A DNA stretch of 15,290 nucleotides from Spongiicolonus versatilis. GTDB lineage: Bacteria > Pseudomonadota > Gammaproteobacteria > Arenicellales > Spongiicolonaceae. This document shows positions 6,766-14,526 of the stretch, piece by piece. The DNA is taken from the NCBI GenBank assembly GCA_028286165.1, contig JAPYMU010000146.1, positions 1 to 15,290 on the forward strand, in the 5' to 3' direction. Numbering within the stretch: position 1 is the first letter of the stretch; the number at the start of each line of letters is the position of its first letter. The notes under the pieces are model-generated. The model ran no database searches, had not been told where the DNA came from, and was given only the letters and a program-made list of their open reading frames with translations. A program made the translations under genes and the position numbers.

Positions 6766-9567
6766 ATGGCAAAACCCAAAGACGGAGCGTTGCGCGAGGA
6801 GGTGTACAACACCTATCTTGCGCTGATTCTGCGCGAGGAATATCTGAATGCGGTTGAGGAACGCCGCACTCCGCGCGGCGGCCGCCCGGATGTGATGGTT
6901 GACCTGGACGGTTCGCGGGTTTTGATTGAAGCAAAATATAAATCCCAGGGGGCCGAAAAAGCCCTGTACCAGCAGACGCAGGAACGCATGGAGCAGGACG
7001 CCAGCATCGCCGTCGCGGCCGAGGTGATTTACCCGGCCGCCTTGCGCACCGCCGCCGCCCCCGACCGGGCGCTGCGCCGGAGCAATTTGTGCTACCGCTT
7101 TCGCTGGCAAAACGGCGAAGTCGACGAATGGCAGAAAGGAAAACCGTCGGCGCTGGCCGACGCGCTTTACGCGCTGCGCAACAAGATGGACACGCCCAAA
7201 CGTTTGCAGGAAGCGGTGCAAATCATGACCGATGCGGTGGGCGAGGCGGCGCTGGAACTTGGCCTGCGCAAAGCCGATGGTGAGCGCATCGCCGGCGTTG
7301 TCAATGTCCGCGATGTGGAATCCGGGCGCAAAATCGCCGCGCTGATGGTGCTGAACGCGCTGGTGTTTCAGAGCCATCTTGCGGAAAGCAACAAGAAGGT
7401 GAATCCCCTGGACATCAACGGCGGCAGGGGCGAGGTTGCAAAGCACTGGCAGTGGATTTGCGACGAGATTGACTATGTGCCAATCTTCCGCACCGCCGCC
7501 GATGTGCTGCGCGTTTTTCCCGAAGGCCGGCTGGGCGAATCCATTCTTGCCCTGCTGGTCAAAGCCGCCGGGAAAATCCGCGACATCCGCGGCCACGACC
7601 TGGCCGGGCGCGTGTTTCACCAGTTGGTGGACTTTGCCAAGCCGCGCGCCGCCTATTACACCTCGCTGCCGGCCGGCACATTGCTTTCTTCCCTGGCTTT
7701 CAACCGCAAACTGGGCGGGACGCTGGCCGGCGTGGACTGGAGCAACCTGGAAGCCGTGGGCAAACTGCGCGTCGCCGACCTGGCCTGCGGCACCGGCACG
7801 TTGCTGCTGGCCGCGGCGCGCGAAGTGGAACGCCTGCACCGCAACTTCTGCGGCGGGAAAAACAAAAAACACCAGCCGCAAGAACTGCATCGCGTAATGA
7901 TGGAAAGTGTTCTGCACGGTTACGACGTGGAACTGATTGCGGTGCATCTGGCGGCGGCGCACCTGGGGCTGCTTTCGCCGCAAGTCGCATTTGACCGGAT
8001 GAATTTATACGCGCTGCCCTGCGGCAGCAAAGAGAACGGCGCCATCGCCCTCGGCAGTGCCGACTTTCTGCTCAGCAACGAAGTAAAAATTCAGCACGAC
8101 CTGGTGACCAACCCGGTCGAGACGCGCAAAGTCACCGGCACGGGCGATGTGCGCGCCACCGCCCACTTGCCGGCACTGGATCTGGCCATCATTAACCCGC
8201 CTTTTTCCCGCTCCATGGCCAGCAACCAAATGTTCGGCGACATGCCGCCGGACACCCGCCAGCGCATGCAAAAAGCCCTGGGCAAAGACCTCAGCAAACA
8301 CAACGTCAACGCCTCCACCAGCGCCGGCCTGGGCGCGGTGATTCTTGCCGCCGCTGCAAGACGGTTGAAACATGGCGGCCGGTTGGCCGCGGTTTTGCCG
8401 GCCGCTTTGTGCACCGGCGATGCGTGGCGCAAAACCCGCAAACTGCTGGCGGAAATTTTGCGGCTGGACGTGGTCGTCCTTTCCCACGACGCCACGCGCA
8501 CCAACTTTTCCGAGAGCACCTCTTTGTCCGAGTGCCTTGTCGTGGCCACCCGCAGAAAAAAGGAGGACGAAGCGGCAAACCACAACAGCAGCGACACCGC
8601 TTTTGTGCACCTCCTGCGCAATCCCATGGGTGAACTGGGTGCCGCACATGCGGCGCGCCTGGTCCAATCCGCCATCAACAACGGCGCGCCGCCCGCAATG
8701 GAAACCGAACTCGGCATATCCGTTTACCGCAAACAAACCGATGCGGCGGCCTGGCAACGCACCAGATTTGCATCACCGCGACTGGCGGCAAATGCGGAGA
8801 GCATCATGCAATGCAAAAATACTTTTCCGCTCAGCAAATTTGCCGACATCGGGCCGGACGTGCGCAGGGTATACGACGGTTTTGAAGAAACCAAATTTCG
8901 TACCGAATACGCCGCTTTCTGGGGCCATAAAACCGAGGAGCGGCGCACCATGACGGCCGCCCCCAACCTTTACCTTTCGCCGATTCATGAACAGCGAAAA
9001 CAAACAGGCACCATGGCAATGCGCGGTCGCGGCAAAGATTACCCCGACCATCTCTGGGGCTGGGGTAGTGGCCGGCTTTGTGTGGCGTCGCGCATTTGGC
9101 TTGAAACTGTGCGCACCTTTGCCGTGCTGCTGGACAAACCAGTGCTGGCTAATGTGTGGTGGACGCTGCGCCCCAAAAAGACAAACAAAGACACACTGCG
9201 CGCCCTCGCCGTGTGGCTCAACTCCTCCTATGGCATCGCCGCCTTCCTGTGGCTGCAGACCCCCACCCGTGGCGCGTGGACCGGCATCAAAAACGGCCCC
9301 CTGCAACAGTTCCCGGTGCCCAACCTCAACCGAAAAACCACCATCGCCCGCCTGGCCGCCGCCTTCACCGCCCAACAGAACAATGACCTCGCGCCGCTGC
9401 CGCATATTGAAACCGACGCAACCCGCGCCGCCCTGGACGAAGCCTGCGCCGCCGCTGTCAGCGGCCTGCCCGCCGCCGAAACTCTCCGCCGCCGCATCGC
9501 CGCCGAGCCGTTTGTGAGGGGCAATCGGCAACAAGACCACTTTGCTGCGGATGATTGCCGGGTTTGA
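6766..9567 (+). CDS. Type IIG-like restriction-modification enzyme: PD-(D/E)XK nuclease fused to N6-adenine DNA methyltransferase
   Basis: Probable single-chain restriction-modification enzyme of 933 residues. The N terminus carries a nuclease signature, P41-D42 followed by E55-A-K57 (D-x12-E-x-K). A helical region leads to HDLAGRVFHQLVDFAKPRAAYYT, the block that usually precedes the methyltransferase core. Methyltransferase motif I is D338-L-A-C-G-T-G-T (SAM binding) and motif IV is N477-P-P-F480 (adenine N6-methylation). A FSESTSLSECLVVA segment follows. The last ~250 residues, with a WLNSSYG segment and a QFPVPNL segment, resemble the target-recognition part of related enzymes. No separate HsdS, HsdR or defence partner is nearby. 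GGA at 6758-6760 is a weak ribosome binding site. The natural C terminus probably ends near AEPFVRG; the last ~15 residues read through the 5' remnant of potA out of frame. Codon use resembles its neighbours, so any transfer is not recent by composition. Confidence 0.85.
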   Translation: MAKPKDGALREEVYNTYLALILREEYLNAVEERRTPRGGRPDVMVDLDGSRVLIEAKYKSQGAEKALYQQTQERMEQDASIAVAAEVIYPAALRTAAAPDRALRRSNLCYRFRWQNGEVDEWQKGKPSALADALYALRNKMDTPKRLQEAVQIMTDAVGEAALELGLRKADGERIAGVVNVRDVESGRKIAALMVLNALVFQSHLAESNKKVNPLDINGGRGEVAKHWQWICDEIDYVPIFRTAADVLRVFPEGRLGESILALLVKAAGKIRDIRGHDLAGRVFHQLVDFAKPRAAYYTSLPAGTLLSSLAFNRKLGGTLAGVDWSNLEAVGKLRVADLACGTGTLLLAAAREVERLHRNFCGGKNKKHQPQELHRVMMESVLHGYDVELIAVHLAAAHLGLLSPQVAFDRMNLYALPCGSKENGAIALGSADFLLSNEVKIQHDLVTNPVETRKVTGTGDVRATAHLPALDLAIINPPFSRSMASNQMFGDMPPDTRQRMQKALGKDLSKHNVNASTSAGLGAVILAAAARRLKHGGRLAAVLPAALCTGDAWRKTRKLLAEILRLDVVVLSHDATRTNFSESTSLSECLVVATRRKKEDEAANHNSSDTAFVHLLRNPMGELGAAHAARLVQSAINNGAPPAMETELGISVYRKQTDAAAWQRTRFASPRLAANAESIMQCKNTFPLSKFADIGPDVRRVYDGFEETKFRTEYAAFWGHKTEERRTMTAAPNLYLSPIHEQRKQTGTMAMRGRGKDYPDHLWGWGSGRLCVASRIWLETVRTFAVLLDKPVLANVWWTLRPKKTNKDTLRALAVWLNSSYGIAAFLWLQTPTRGAWTGIKNGPLQQFPVPNLNRKTTIARLAAAFTAQQNNDLAPLPHIETDATRAALDEACAAAVSGLPAAETLRRRIAAEPFVRGNRQQDHFAADDCRV
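9515..9550 (+). other. Junction between methylase gene and truncated potA, inside the Walker A coding region
   Basis: In the potA frame there is a stop (TGA, 9515-9517), then codons for G-A-I-G-N-K-T-T-L-L-R. A normal Walker A in this family reads GPSGCGKTTLLR, so the remnant begins in the loop, is one residue short and has no upstream start codon. The same bases are the last codons of the methylase in another frame. No direct repeat, integrase, transposase or tRNA end marks the joint. Confidence 0.8.
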
Positions 9568-10480
9568 GCAGCCGGATGACGGCGGGATTTTCCTGTTTGG
9601 CGAAGATATTAAAGCGCTGCCGCCGCACAAGCGGCCGGTGAACACGGTGTTTCAGCACTACGCGCTTTTTCCGCACATGACGGTGGCGAAGAATGTCGCT
9701 TTCAGTCTGGAAATGCTGGGGCGCGCGCCCGCCGAGATTGAGCGGACCATCGGCGAGATGCTTGCACTGGTGAAAATGGAGCAGTTCGCCGCGCGCAAGC
9801 CGGCGCAGTTGTCCGGCGGGCAGCAGCAGCGCATTGCACTGGCGCGCGCGCTGGCGCCGCGGCCGCGGGTGCTGCTGCTGGACGAGCCGCTGTCGGCGCT
9901 GGATCTTAAACTGCGCCAGGCCATGCGCGCGGAACTGAAGACCATGCAGCAGCAGACCGGCATCACGTTTGTGTTCGTCACCCACGACCAGGAGGAGGCG
10001 CTGACCATGAGCGACCGAATCGCGGTGATGTCCGGCGGGCGGGTGCGGCAAACCGGCGCGCCGCGGGACATTTATGAAAAACCGCGCGACAGTTTTGTCG
10101 CAAACTTTATCGGCGAAAGTAATTTTCTGACGGTGACGGTGGAAAAGTTGGAACAGGACACCGCCTGGTGCCGGCTGGACGGCGCGCTGCTGCAGTGCTC
10201 CTGCGCCGGGGAGGCGGCGGGCTTTGGTGAAGCGCGCGTTTCCATCCGCCCGGAGCAGATTTCTTTTTCGGCGGGCGGCAACAGCGGGCCGGCGCTCAGC
10301 GGCGTGGTGGAAGGCCTCACCTACCTCGGCACCGACACCCAGCTCAGCGTGCGACTCGGTGACGGCCAAAGGCTGCAAGCGCGGGTGCAGAACGCCGGGC
10401 GGGAACAGCCGCCGCCGGGCCCCGGCGAGCGCATCCGGCTGAGGATGAACCCGGGCGCGGCGCGCCTGCTGGCGGACTGA
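9542..10480 (+). CDS. potA: Polyamine ABC importer ATPase PotA, 5'-truncated (no Walker A)
   Basis: ATPase of the spermidine/putrescine importer formed with the next three genes, but its N terminus is missing. What remains starts with LLRMIAGFEQP and includes the Q-loop VFQHYALFPH, signature LSGGQQQR (90-97), Walker B D114-E115, switch H148 in VTHDQEEAL, and a C-terminal TOBE-type domain. The PotA-like phrase EDIKALPPHKRPVNTVFQ supports the assignment. E. coli PotA has 378 residues; the open part here has 312 at most, and about 45-55 N-terminal residues (A-loop, Walker A lysine) are absent. Starts available are TTG 9542 or ATG 9551, both after the lysine codon at 9533. The protein should not bind ATP normally, so this is probably a pseudogene or an assembly artefact. 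It overlaps the methylase end by 26 bases; potB follows after 3 bases. Confidence 0.85.
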   Translation: MLRMIAGFEQPDDGGIFLFGEDIKALPPHKRPVNTVFQHYALFPHMTVAKNVAFSLEMLGRAPAEIERTIGEMLALVKMEQFAARKPAQLSGGQQQRIALARALAPRPRVLLLDEPLSALDLKLRQAMRAELKTMQQQTGITFVFVTHDQEEALTMSDRIAVMSGGRVRQTGAPRDIYEKPRDSFVANFIGESNFLTVTVEKLEQDTAWCRLDGALLQCSCAGEAAGFGEARVSIRPEQISFSAGGNSGPALSGVVEGLTYLGTDTQLSVRLGDGQRLQARVQNAGREQPPPGPGERIRLRMNPGAARLLAD

Positions 10481-10483
10481 ATC

Positions 10484-11359
10484 ATGACCCGCGCCCGGCT
10501 GCTGCTGCTGTCGCCGACGCTGGCGATGATCGGATTCTTTCTGCTGCTGCCGGTGGCGCTGATGGCGGTGTATTCGTTCCTCAGCCCGGGCACTTACGGC
10601 GGCGTGGAGTGGCTGCTGAGTTTTGACGCCTACATTCAATTCTTTTTTGAGCGCGACTTTCTCACCGATGAGTTGGTGTTTCACACCTCCTACCTGTCCA
10701 TTTATTTCCGCTCCTTTGTGCAGGCGCTGGCGGCGACGGTGATTTGCCTTTTAATCGGCTTTCCCACCGCCTACTTCATCGCCACCCGCCCGCCGGCGAC
10801 GCGCTCGGCCTGGGTGCTGCTGGTGACGGTGCCGTACTGGGTGAACCTTTTAATCCGCACGGTGTCCATGCTGTTTGTGATCCGCGACGAGGGCCCGCTT
10901 AACGGCGCCCTCACCGCCGTCGGCATCGTGGACGCGCCGCTGCGCATCGCCTACACCGACTTCGCCATCGCCCTCGGCCTGGTCTACAGTTACCTGCCGT
11001 TCATGGTGCTGCCAATTTACGCCGCCATTGAGCGTTTTGATTTCTCGCTGATGGAGGCGGCGTGCGACTTGTACGCCGGGCGCTGGACTATTCTCAGAAG
11101 AATCATTCTGCCGACGGTCAAACCCGGGGTGGTCGCCGGCTGCCTGCTGGTGTTTATTCCCTCCCTCGGCGCCTACATCGCGCCGGATCTGCTGGGCGGC
11201 GGGAAAAACCTGATGATTGGCAACCTGGTGGCGCTGCAGTTCCAGGGCTCGCGCAACTGGCCATTCGGCGCCGCGGCGGCGGTGCTGCTGCTGAGCGTGG
11301 TGCTGGTCGCCCTCACCGTCCTCGCCCGCCGCCGCGCGCTTTCCTCGGCCGGCAACTGA
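10484..11359 (+). CDS. potB: Polyamine ABC importer permease PotB
   Basis: One of the two inner-membrane permease subunits of the polyamine importer. The 291-residue chain has about six transmembrane helices. The EAA loop is E-A-A-C-D-L-Y-A-G-R-W-x-x-x-R-R-I-I-L-P, the variant typical of PotB/PotH. Other matches are the periplasmic GTYGGVEWLL segment, the VPYWVNLLIRT segment and the late IAPDLLGGGKNLMIGNLV segment. It looks complete and undamaged. Only a weak ribosome binding site is visible, so translation is probably coupled to potA, whose stop is 3 bases upstream. PotH (putrescine) is a close relative and cannot be excluded from sequence alone. Confidence 0.92.
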   Translation: MTRARLLLLSPTLAMIGFFLLLPVALMAVYSFLSPGTYGGVEWLLSFDAYIQFFFERDFLTDELVFHTSYLSIYFRSFVQALAATVICLLIGFPTAYFIATRPPATRSAWVLLVTVPYWVNLLIRTVSMLFVIRDEGPLNGALTAVGIVDAPLRIAYTDFAIALGLVYSYLPFMVLPIYAAIERFDFSLMEAACDLYAGRWTILRRIILPTVKPGVVAGCLLVFIPSLGAYIAPDLLGGGKNLMIGNLVALQFQGSRNWPFGAAAAVLLLSVVLVALTVLARRRALSSAGN

Positions 11360-11362
11360 GCA

Positions 11363-12154
11363 ATGAAAAAGTCCAAACCCCTCAGCGCCTACCCCGGCTT
11401 CAGCCAGGTCACCTGGCTGTGCATGGCGCTGCTGTATGCGCCGATATTGGTGGTGGCGGTGTACTCCTTCAACGCCATCCGCTCCATCACCACCTGGGGC
11501 GGGTTCAGTCTGGCGTGGTACGCGAAAGCCTTTGCCAACCCGCACATTCAGGCCGCCACCATCAACTCGCTGGTGGTCGCCGTCACCGCCTCGGCGGCGG
11601 CGACGGTGATTGCCACCGCCGCCGCCCTCGCCCTTGCGCGCGGCCGGGGATTTCGCGGGCGCGGCGGGGTGTTTGTTCTGATTAACCTGCCGCTGATGAT
11701 TCCCGAAATTGTCACCGCCGTGGCCATGCTGATTTTCTTTCTCGCCGTCGGTTTTCAACTCGGCCTGTTGACGGTGATTATCGCCCACACTGTTTTTTGC
11801 GTGCCTTTCGCCTACCTGCCCATCGCCGCGCGCCTGTCCGGCATTGAGACGTTTTACGAGGACGCGGCGCAGGATTTATACGCCGACCGCTGGCGGAGTT
11901 TTCGTTTCGTGCTGCTGCCGATGATGATGCCGGGCATTTTCGCCGGCCTGATGCTGGCGTTCATCATCTCGCTGGATGACTTCATCATCACCAACATGGT
12001 CACCGGCCCCGGCACCACCACGCTGCCGCTGGCGATTTACGGCATGGTGCGGGTGGGGTTCTCGCCGGAGATTAACGCCATCTCCACCATCATGTTGCTG
12101 GTGTCGGTGTTTTTTGTTAGTTTGTCCTATCTTGTCGGCCGCAGGCGGACCTGA
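11363..12154 (+). CDS. potC: Polyamine ABC importer permease PotC
   Basis: Second permease subunit, 263 residues with about six transmembrane helices, expected to pair with PotB. Recognisable family segments are APILVVAVYSFN near the start, the EAA-type loop EDAAQDLYADRWRSFRFVLLP, then SLDDFIITNMVTGPGTTTLPLAIYGMVRVG, which is characteristic of PotC/PotI. The gene starts 3 bases after the potB stop, consistent with a coupled operon, and is intact. The next gene, the binding protein, follows after 23 bases with its own strong ribosome binding site. Confidence 0.93.
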   Translation: MKKSKPLSAYPGFSQVTWLCMALLYAPILVVAVYSFNAIRSITTWGGFSLAWYAKAFANPHIQAATINSLVVAVTASAAATVIATAAALALARGRGFRGRGGVFVLINLPLMIPEIVTAVAMLIFFLAVGFQLGLLTVIIAHTVFCVPFAYLPIAARLSGIETFYEDAAQDLYADRWRSFRFVLLPMMMPGIFAGLMLAFIISLDDFIITNMVTGPGTTTLPLAIYGMVRVGFSPEINAISTIMLLVSVFFVSLSYLVGRRRT

Positions 12155-12186
12155 TTCTTCACTTAACCCAAGCAGAGGTGAACGCC

Positions 12187-13230
12187 ATGAAAAACACCGT
12201 CCAATCCATTCTCGTCGCGCTGGTGATGTCGGCGGCGGCGGTATTTTCCCCGCCGGCCGGCGCCGCCGGTGAACTCAAACTGTGGAACTGGTTTGAATAC
12301 ATGCCCCAGCAGTTGCTGGACAAATTTTCCGCCGAGCATGACGTCAAAGTCACGCTGGATACCTACGACAGCAACGAAACGCTGCTGGCCAAACTGAAAT
12401 CCGGCGTACGCGGCTACGATGTGGCGGTGCCCGGGGATTACATGGTGGCCATTTTAATTCAAGAGGGCTTTCTTGAAAAAATCAACGCCAACCGCCTGTC
12501 CAACTTCCGCCATGTGGACCCCAAGTGGGCCGATGTGAGTTTTGATCCCGGGCGCAAATATTCGGTGCCGTACCAGTGGGGCAGCACCGCTTTCTCGGTG
12601 GACACCTCGGTTTACGGCGGCGACATCGACACGCTGGCGATTCTGTTTGACCCGCCGCCGCAACTGCGCGGGAAGATTAACATGCTGCGGGATGTGAACG
12701 ACGTGCTGAACGCCGGCCTGCGCTACCTCGGCCACCCGCGCTGCAACAGCAACCGCGCCCAGCTGGCGGAACTCAACGACCTGCTGGTGGGCGCCAAAAA
12801 GCACTGGCTGTCCTTCAACTCCGACGGCGCCAAGGAAGTACTGGTTTCCGGCGACGCCGCTGTCGGCATGATTTGGAACGGCTTCGGCATGAAGGCCCGC
12901 GCCGAGCGCGCCTCGCTTAAATACGCCTACCCCAGGGAAGGCTACACCGCGTGGATGGACAACCTGGTGGTACTGAAAGGCGCGCCGAACGTGGAAAATG
13001 CGAAGTTGTTTCTGAACTTCATGATGGCGCCGGAAAACGCCGCCGTCCTCACCAACTTCGCCAAATACAGCGCCGGGGTCAAGGGCGTGGATCCTTACCT
13101 GGACGCCGACCTGTCCGCCGCCAACGAGTTAAACCCGCCGGCCGCCGCCCCTGCCGGGGAGTTCGTCCCGGCCTGCCCGCCCGAGGTGGTTAAATTGTAC
13201 GACCGCATCTGGACCAACCTGCTGAAATAA
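12187..13230 (+). CDS. potD: Periplasmic spermidine/putrescine-binding protein PotD
   Basis: Captures polyamine in the periplasm for PotBC. The signal peptide ends at the motif A-G-A (24-26). The mature start ELKLWNWFEYMP is typical of PotD/PotF. Positions matching the E. coli PotD polyamine pocket, shifted by one, are E37, Y38, Y85, D169, D172 (Glu in E. coli), W230, W256 and D258; a Phe (F36) replaces the pocket Thr. The site is thus nearly intact, and polyamine is the likely ligand. Length (347 residues) equals the family norm. I choose the ATG at 12187 because AGAGG at 12174-12178 is ideally placed; an in-frame GTG at 12178 overlaps that site. The gene appears functional although its ATPase partner upstream is truncated. 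Confidence 0.94.
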   Translation: MKNTVQSILVALVMSAAAVFSPPAGAAGELKLWNWFEYMPQQLLDKFSAEHDVKVTLDTYDSNETLLAKLKSGVRGYDVAVPGDYMVAILIQEGFLEKINANRLSNFRHVDPKWADVSFDPGRKYSVPYQWGSTAFSVDTSVYGGDIDTLAILFDPPPQLRGKINMLRDVNDVLNAGLRYLGHPRCNSNRAQLAELNDLLVGAKKHWLSFNSDGAKEVLVSGDAAVGMIWNGFGMKARAERASLKYAYPREGYTAWMDNLVVLKGAPNVENAKLFLNFMMAPENAAVLTNFAKYSAGVKGVDPYLDADLSAANELNPPAAAPAGEFVPACPPEVVKLYDRIWTNLLK

Positions 13231-13239
13231 GTTCAGCAG
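13219..13239. terminator. Hairpin between convergent potD and amidohydrolase genes
   Basis: An 8-bp perfect stem, CTGCTGAA paired with TTCAGCAG, with a five-base loop ATAAG, spans the potD stop codon. A further TTCAGC copy at 13244-13249 overlaps the opposing gene's stop. There is no T tract on either strand, so termination would be weak or factor-assisted. This is the only hairpin seen at this convergent boundary. Confidence 0.35.
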
Positions 13240-13244
13240 AAAGT

Positions 13245-14477
13245 TCAGCGGTTGGCCCGCGCCAGCACCGCGTGCAGCAGGACGTTCACGCCGGGCACCG
13301 TGTAGTCCGGCTCAATGTGCTCGGCTTCGTTGTGGGTGACGCCGTCTTTGCACGGCGTGAAAATCATCGCCGTCGGCGCGATGGCGGCGATGTGGTAGGC
13401 GTCGTGGCCGGCCGCGCTCAGCATGCGCTTGTGCGGAACCTGCAACTCCCGCGCCGCCGCCTCCACCAGGCCGATGCAGCCGGCGTCAAACTGCACATCG
13501 CCGAAAGTCCACTCCCGGGCCACTTTCACCGCCACCCGCGCCCGTTGCTCGGTTTGCGGAATTAACTGTTTCAACTCGGCCAGCATCCCGGCCGCCCGCG
13601 CCGGCTGCGGGTGGCGGATATCGCAGGTGAGTTCGGCGAAGTCGGGCAGGATGCCGTATTTGTTCGGCCACACCACCACCCGCGATGAGGACGCGCGGCC
13701 CTCCGGATGGTGGCGCCAGCCGATGTCGTTGGCGCCCACAATTAACATCGCCGCCCCCACCAGCGCGTTGCGCCGCCGCTCCATGGAGGTCGGGCCGGAA
13801 TGCGCGTTCTCGCCGTGCACATTCAGGTGCATGCCGTAGGTGGTGAAGCCGCCGGTGACGATGCCCACTTGCAGACCCTCGGCCTCCAGTTGCGGCCCCT
13901 GCTCAATGTGCAATTCAAAATACGCATCCACCGCGCGCCCGCCCGGCGGCGCATCGCCGGCGTAGCCGATACGCCGCAACTCCTCGCCGAACACCATTCC
14001 GTCATCGTCTTTCTGCGCCAGCACCCAGTCGCGCTCCAGCGCGCCGGCAAAGACCGCCGCGCCCATCATCGGCGGCTGAAAGCGGACGCCCTCCTCGTTG
14101 GTCCACGAAACCACCTCCAGCGGCCGGCGGGTGGCCATGTTGCGGTCGTTCAAAGTGCGCACGATTTCAAGGCCGGCCAGCACGCCGAGCACGCCGTCAA
14201 ATTTGCCGCCGGCGATTTGGGTGTCCAAATGGCTGCCGACCATCACCGGCGGCAGGCTGTTGTCCTCGCCGGCGCGGCGGGCGAACAGGTTGCCGACGCC
14301 GTCCACCGTCACCGTGCACCCGGCGTCGCGGCACCACGCTACAAAAAGATCGCGCATCTCGCGGTCGGCATCGGACAGCGCAAGCCGCCGCAGGCCGCCG
14401 GCGCGCCCCGGGCCGATGGCGGCGGAGGCGGTGATGGTTTGCCACAGGCGCGCGGCGTTGACGGCAAGTTCGGTCAT
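13245..14477 (-). CDS. M20-family amidohydrolase (N-carbamoyl-L-amino-acid hydrolase / allantoate amidohydrolase type)
   Basis: Metal-dependent amidase that hydrolyses a carbamoyl or ureido C-N bond. The 410-residue chain has the conserved metal-site residues of the hydantoinase/carbamoylase group: H83 in GSHLDT, D94 in GGKFDG, E128/E129 in WTNEEG, H190 in ELHIEQGP and H382 in THNEAEH. The dimerisation-domain GENAHSG (H226) and the SAAGHDAY segment are also present. Length is normal. The substrate cannot be fixed: N-carbamoyl amino acids, allantoate and beta-ureidopropionate are hydrolysed by close relatives. It points toward potD, with 14 bases between the two stops, and is divergent from mlaA, with a 49-base gap. 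No purine- or hydantoin-degradation neighbours are in view. Confidence 0.9.
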   Translation of the reverse strand: MTELAVNAARLWQTITASAAIGPGRAGGLRRLALSDADREMRDLFVAWCRDAGCTVTVDGVGNLFARRAGEDNSLPPVMVGSHLDTQIAGGKFDGVLGVLAGLEIVRTLNDRNMATRRPLEVVSWTNEEGVRFQPPMMGAAVFAGALERDWVLAQKDDDGMVFGEELRRIGYAGDAPPGGRAVDAYFELHIEQGPQLEAEGLQVGIVTGGFTTYGMHLNVHGENAHSGPTSMERRRNALVGAAMLIVGANDIGWRHHPEGRASSSRVVVWPNKYGILPDFAELTCDIRHPQPARAAGMLAELKQLIPQTEQRARVAVKVAREWTFGDVQFDAGCIGLVEAAARELQVPHKRMLSAAGHDAYHIAAIAPTAMIFTPCKDGVTHNEAEHIEPDYTVPGVNVLLHAVLARANR

Positions 14478-14526
14478 CGCCGCATTATCGCACGGCGCGG
14501 CGGCGGCGGCGTGGTATCATGGTTTT

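Noticed and set aside
6742..7983. A 413-codon open frame on the - strand opposite the methylase N-terminal half
   Set aside because: No known motif, low-complexity Q/H/R/A composition, and the + strand carries clear nuclease and methyltransferase motifs over the same bases.
9500..9567. Programmed frameshift producing a methylase-PotA fusion protein
   Set aside because: No slippery heptamer or stimulatory hairpin is evident, and a fusion would still lack a complete Walker A.
9458..10684. A 408-codon open frame on the - strand opposite potA
   Set aside because: It crosses the methylase/potA joint and the potA-potB boundary and has no recognisable domain; the ATPase motifs on + explain the region.
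10850..11788. A 312-codon open frame on the - strand opposite potB and potC
   Set aside because: Composition is typical of antisense frames (G, H, Q, R rich), and it spans two well-supported permease genes.
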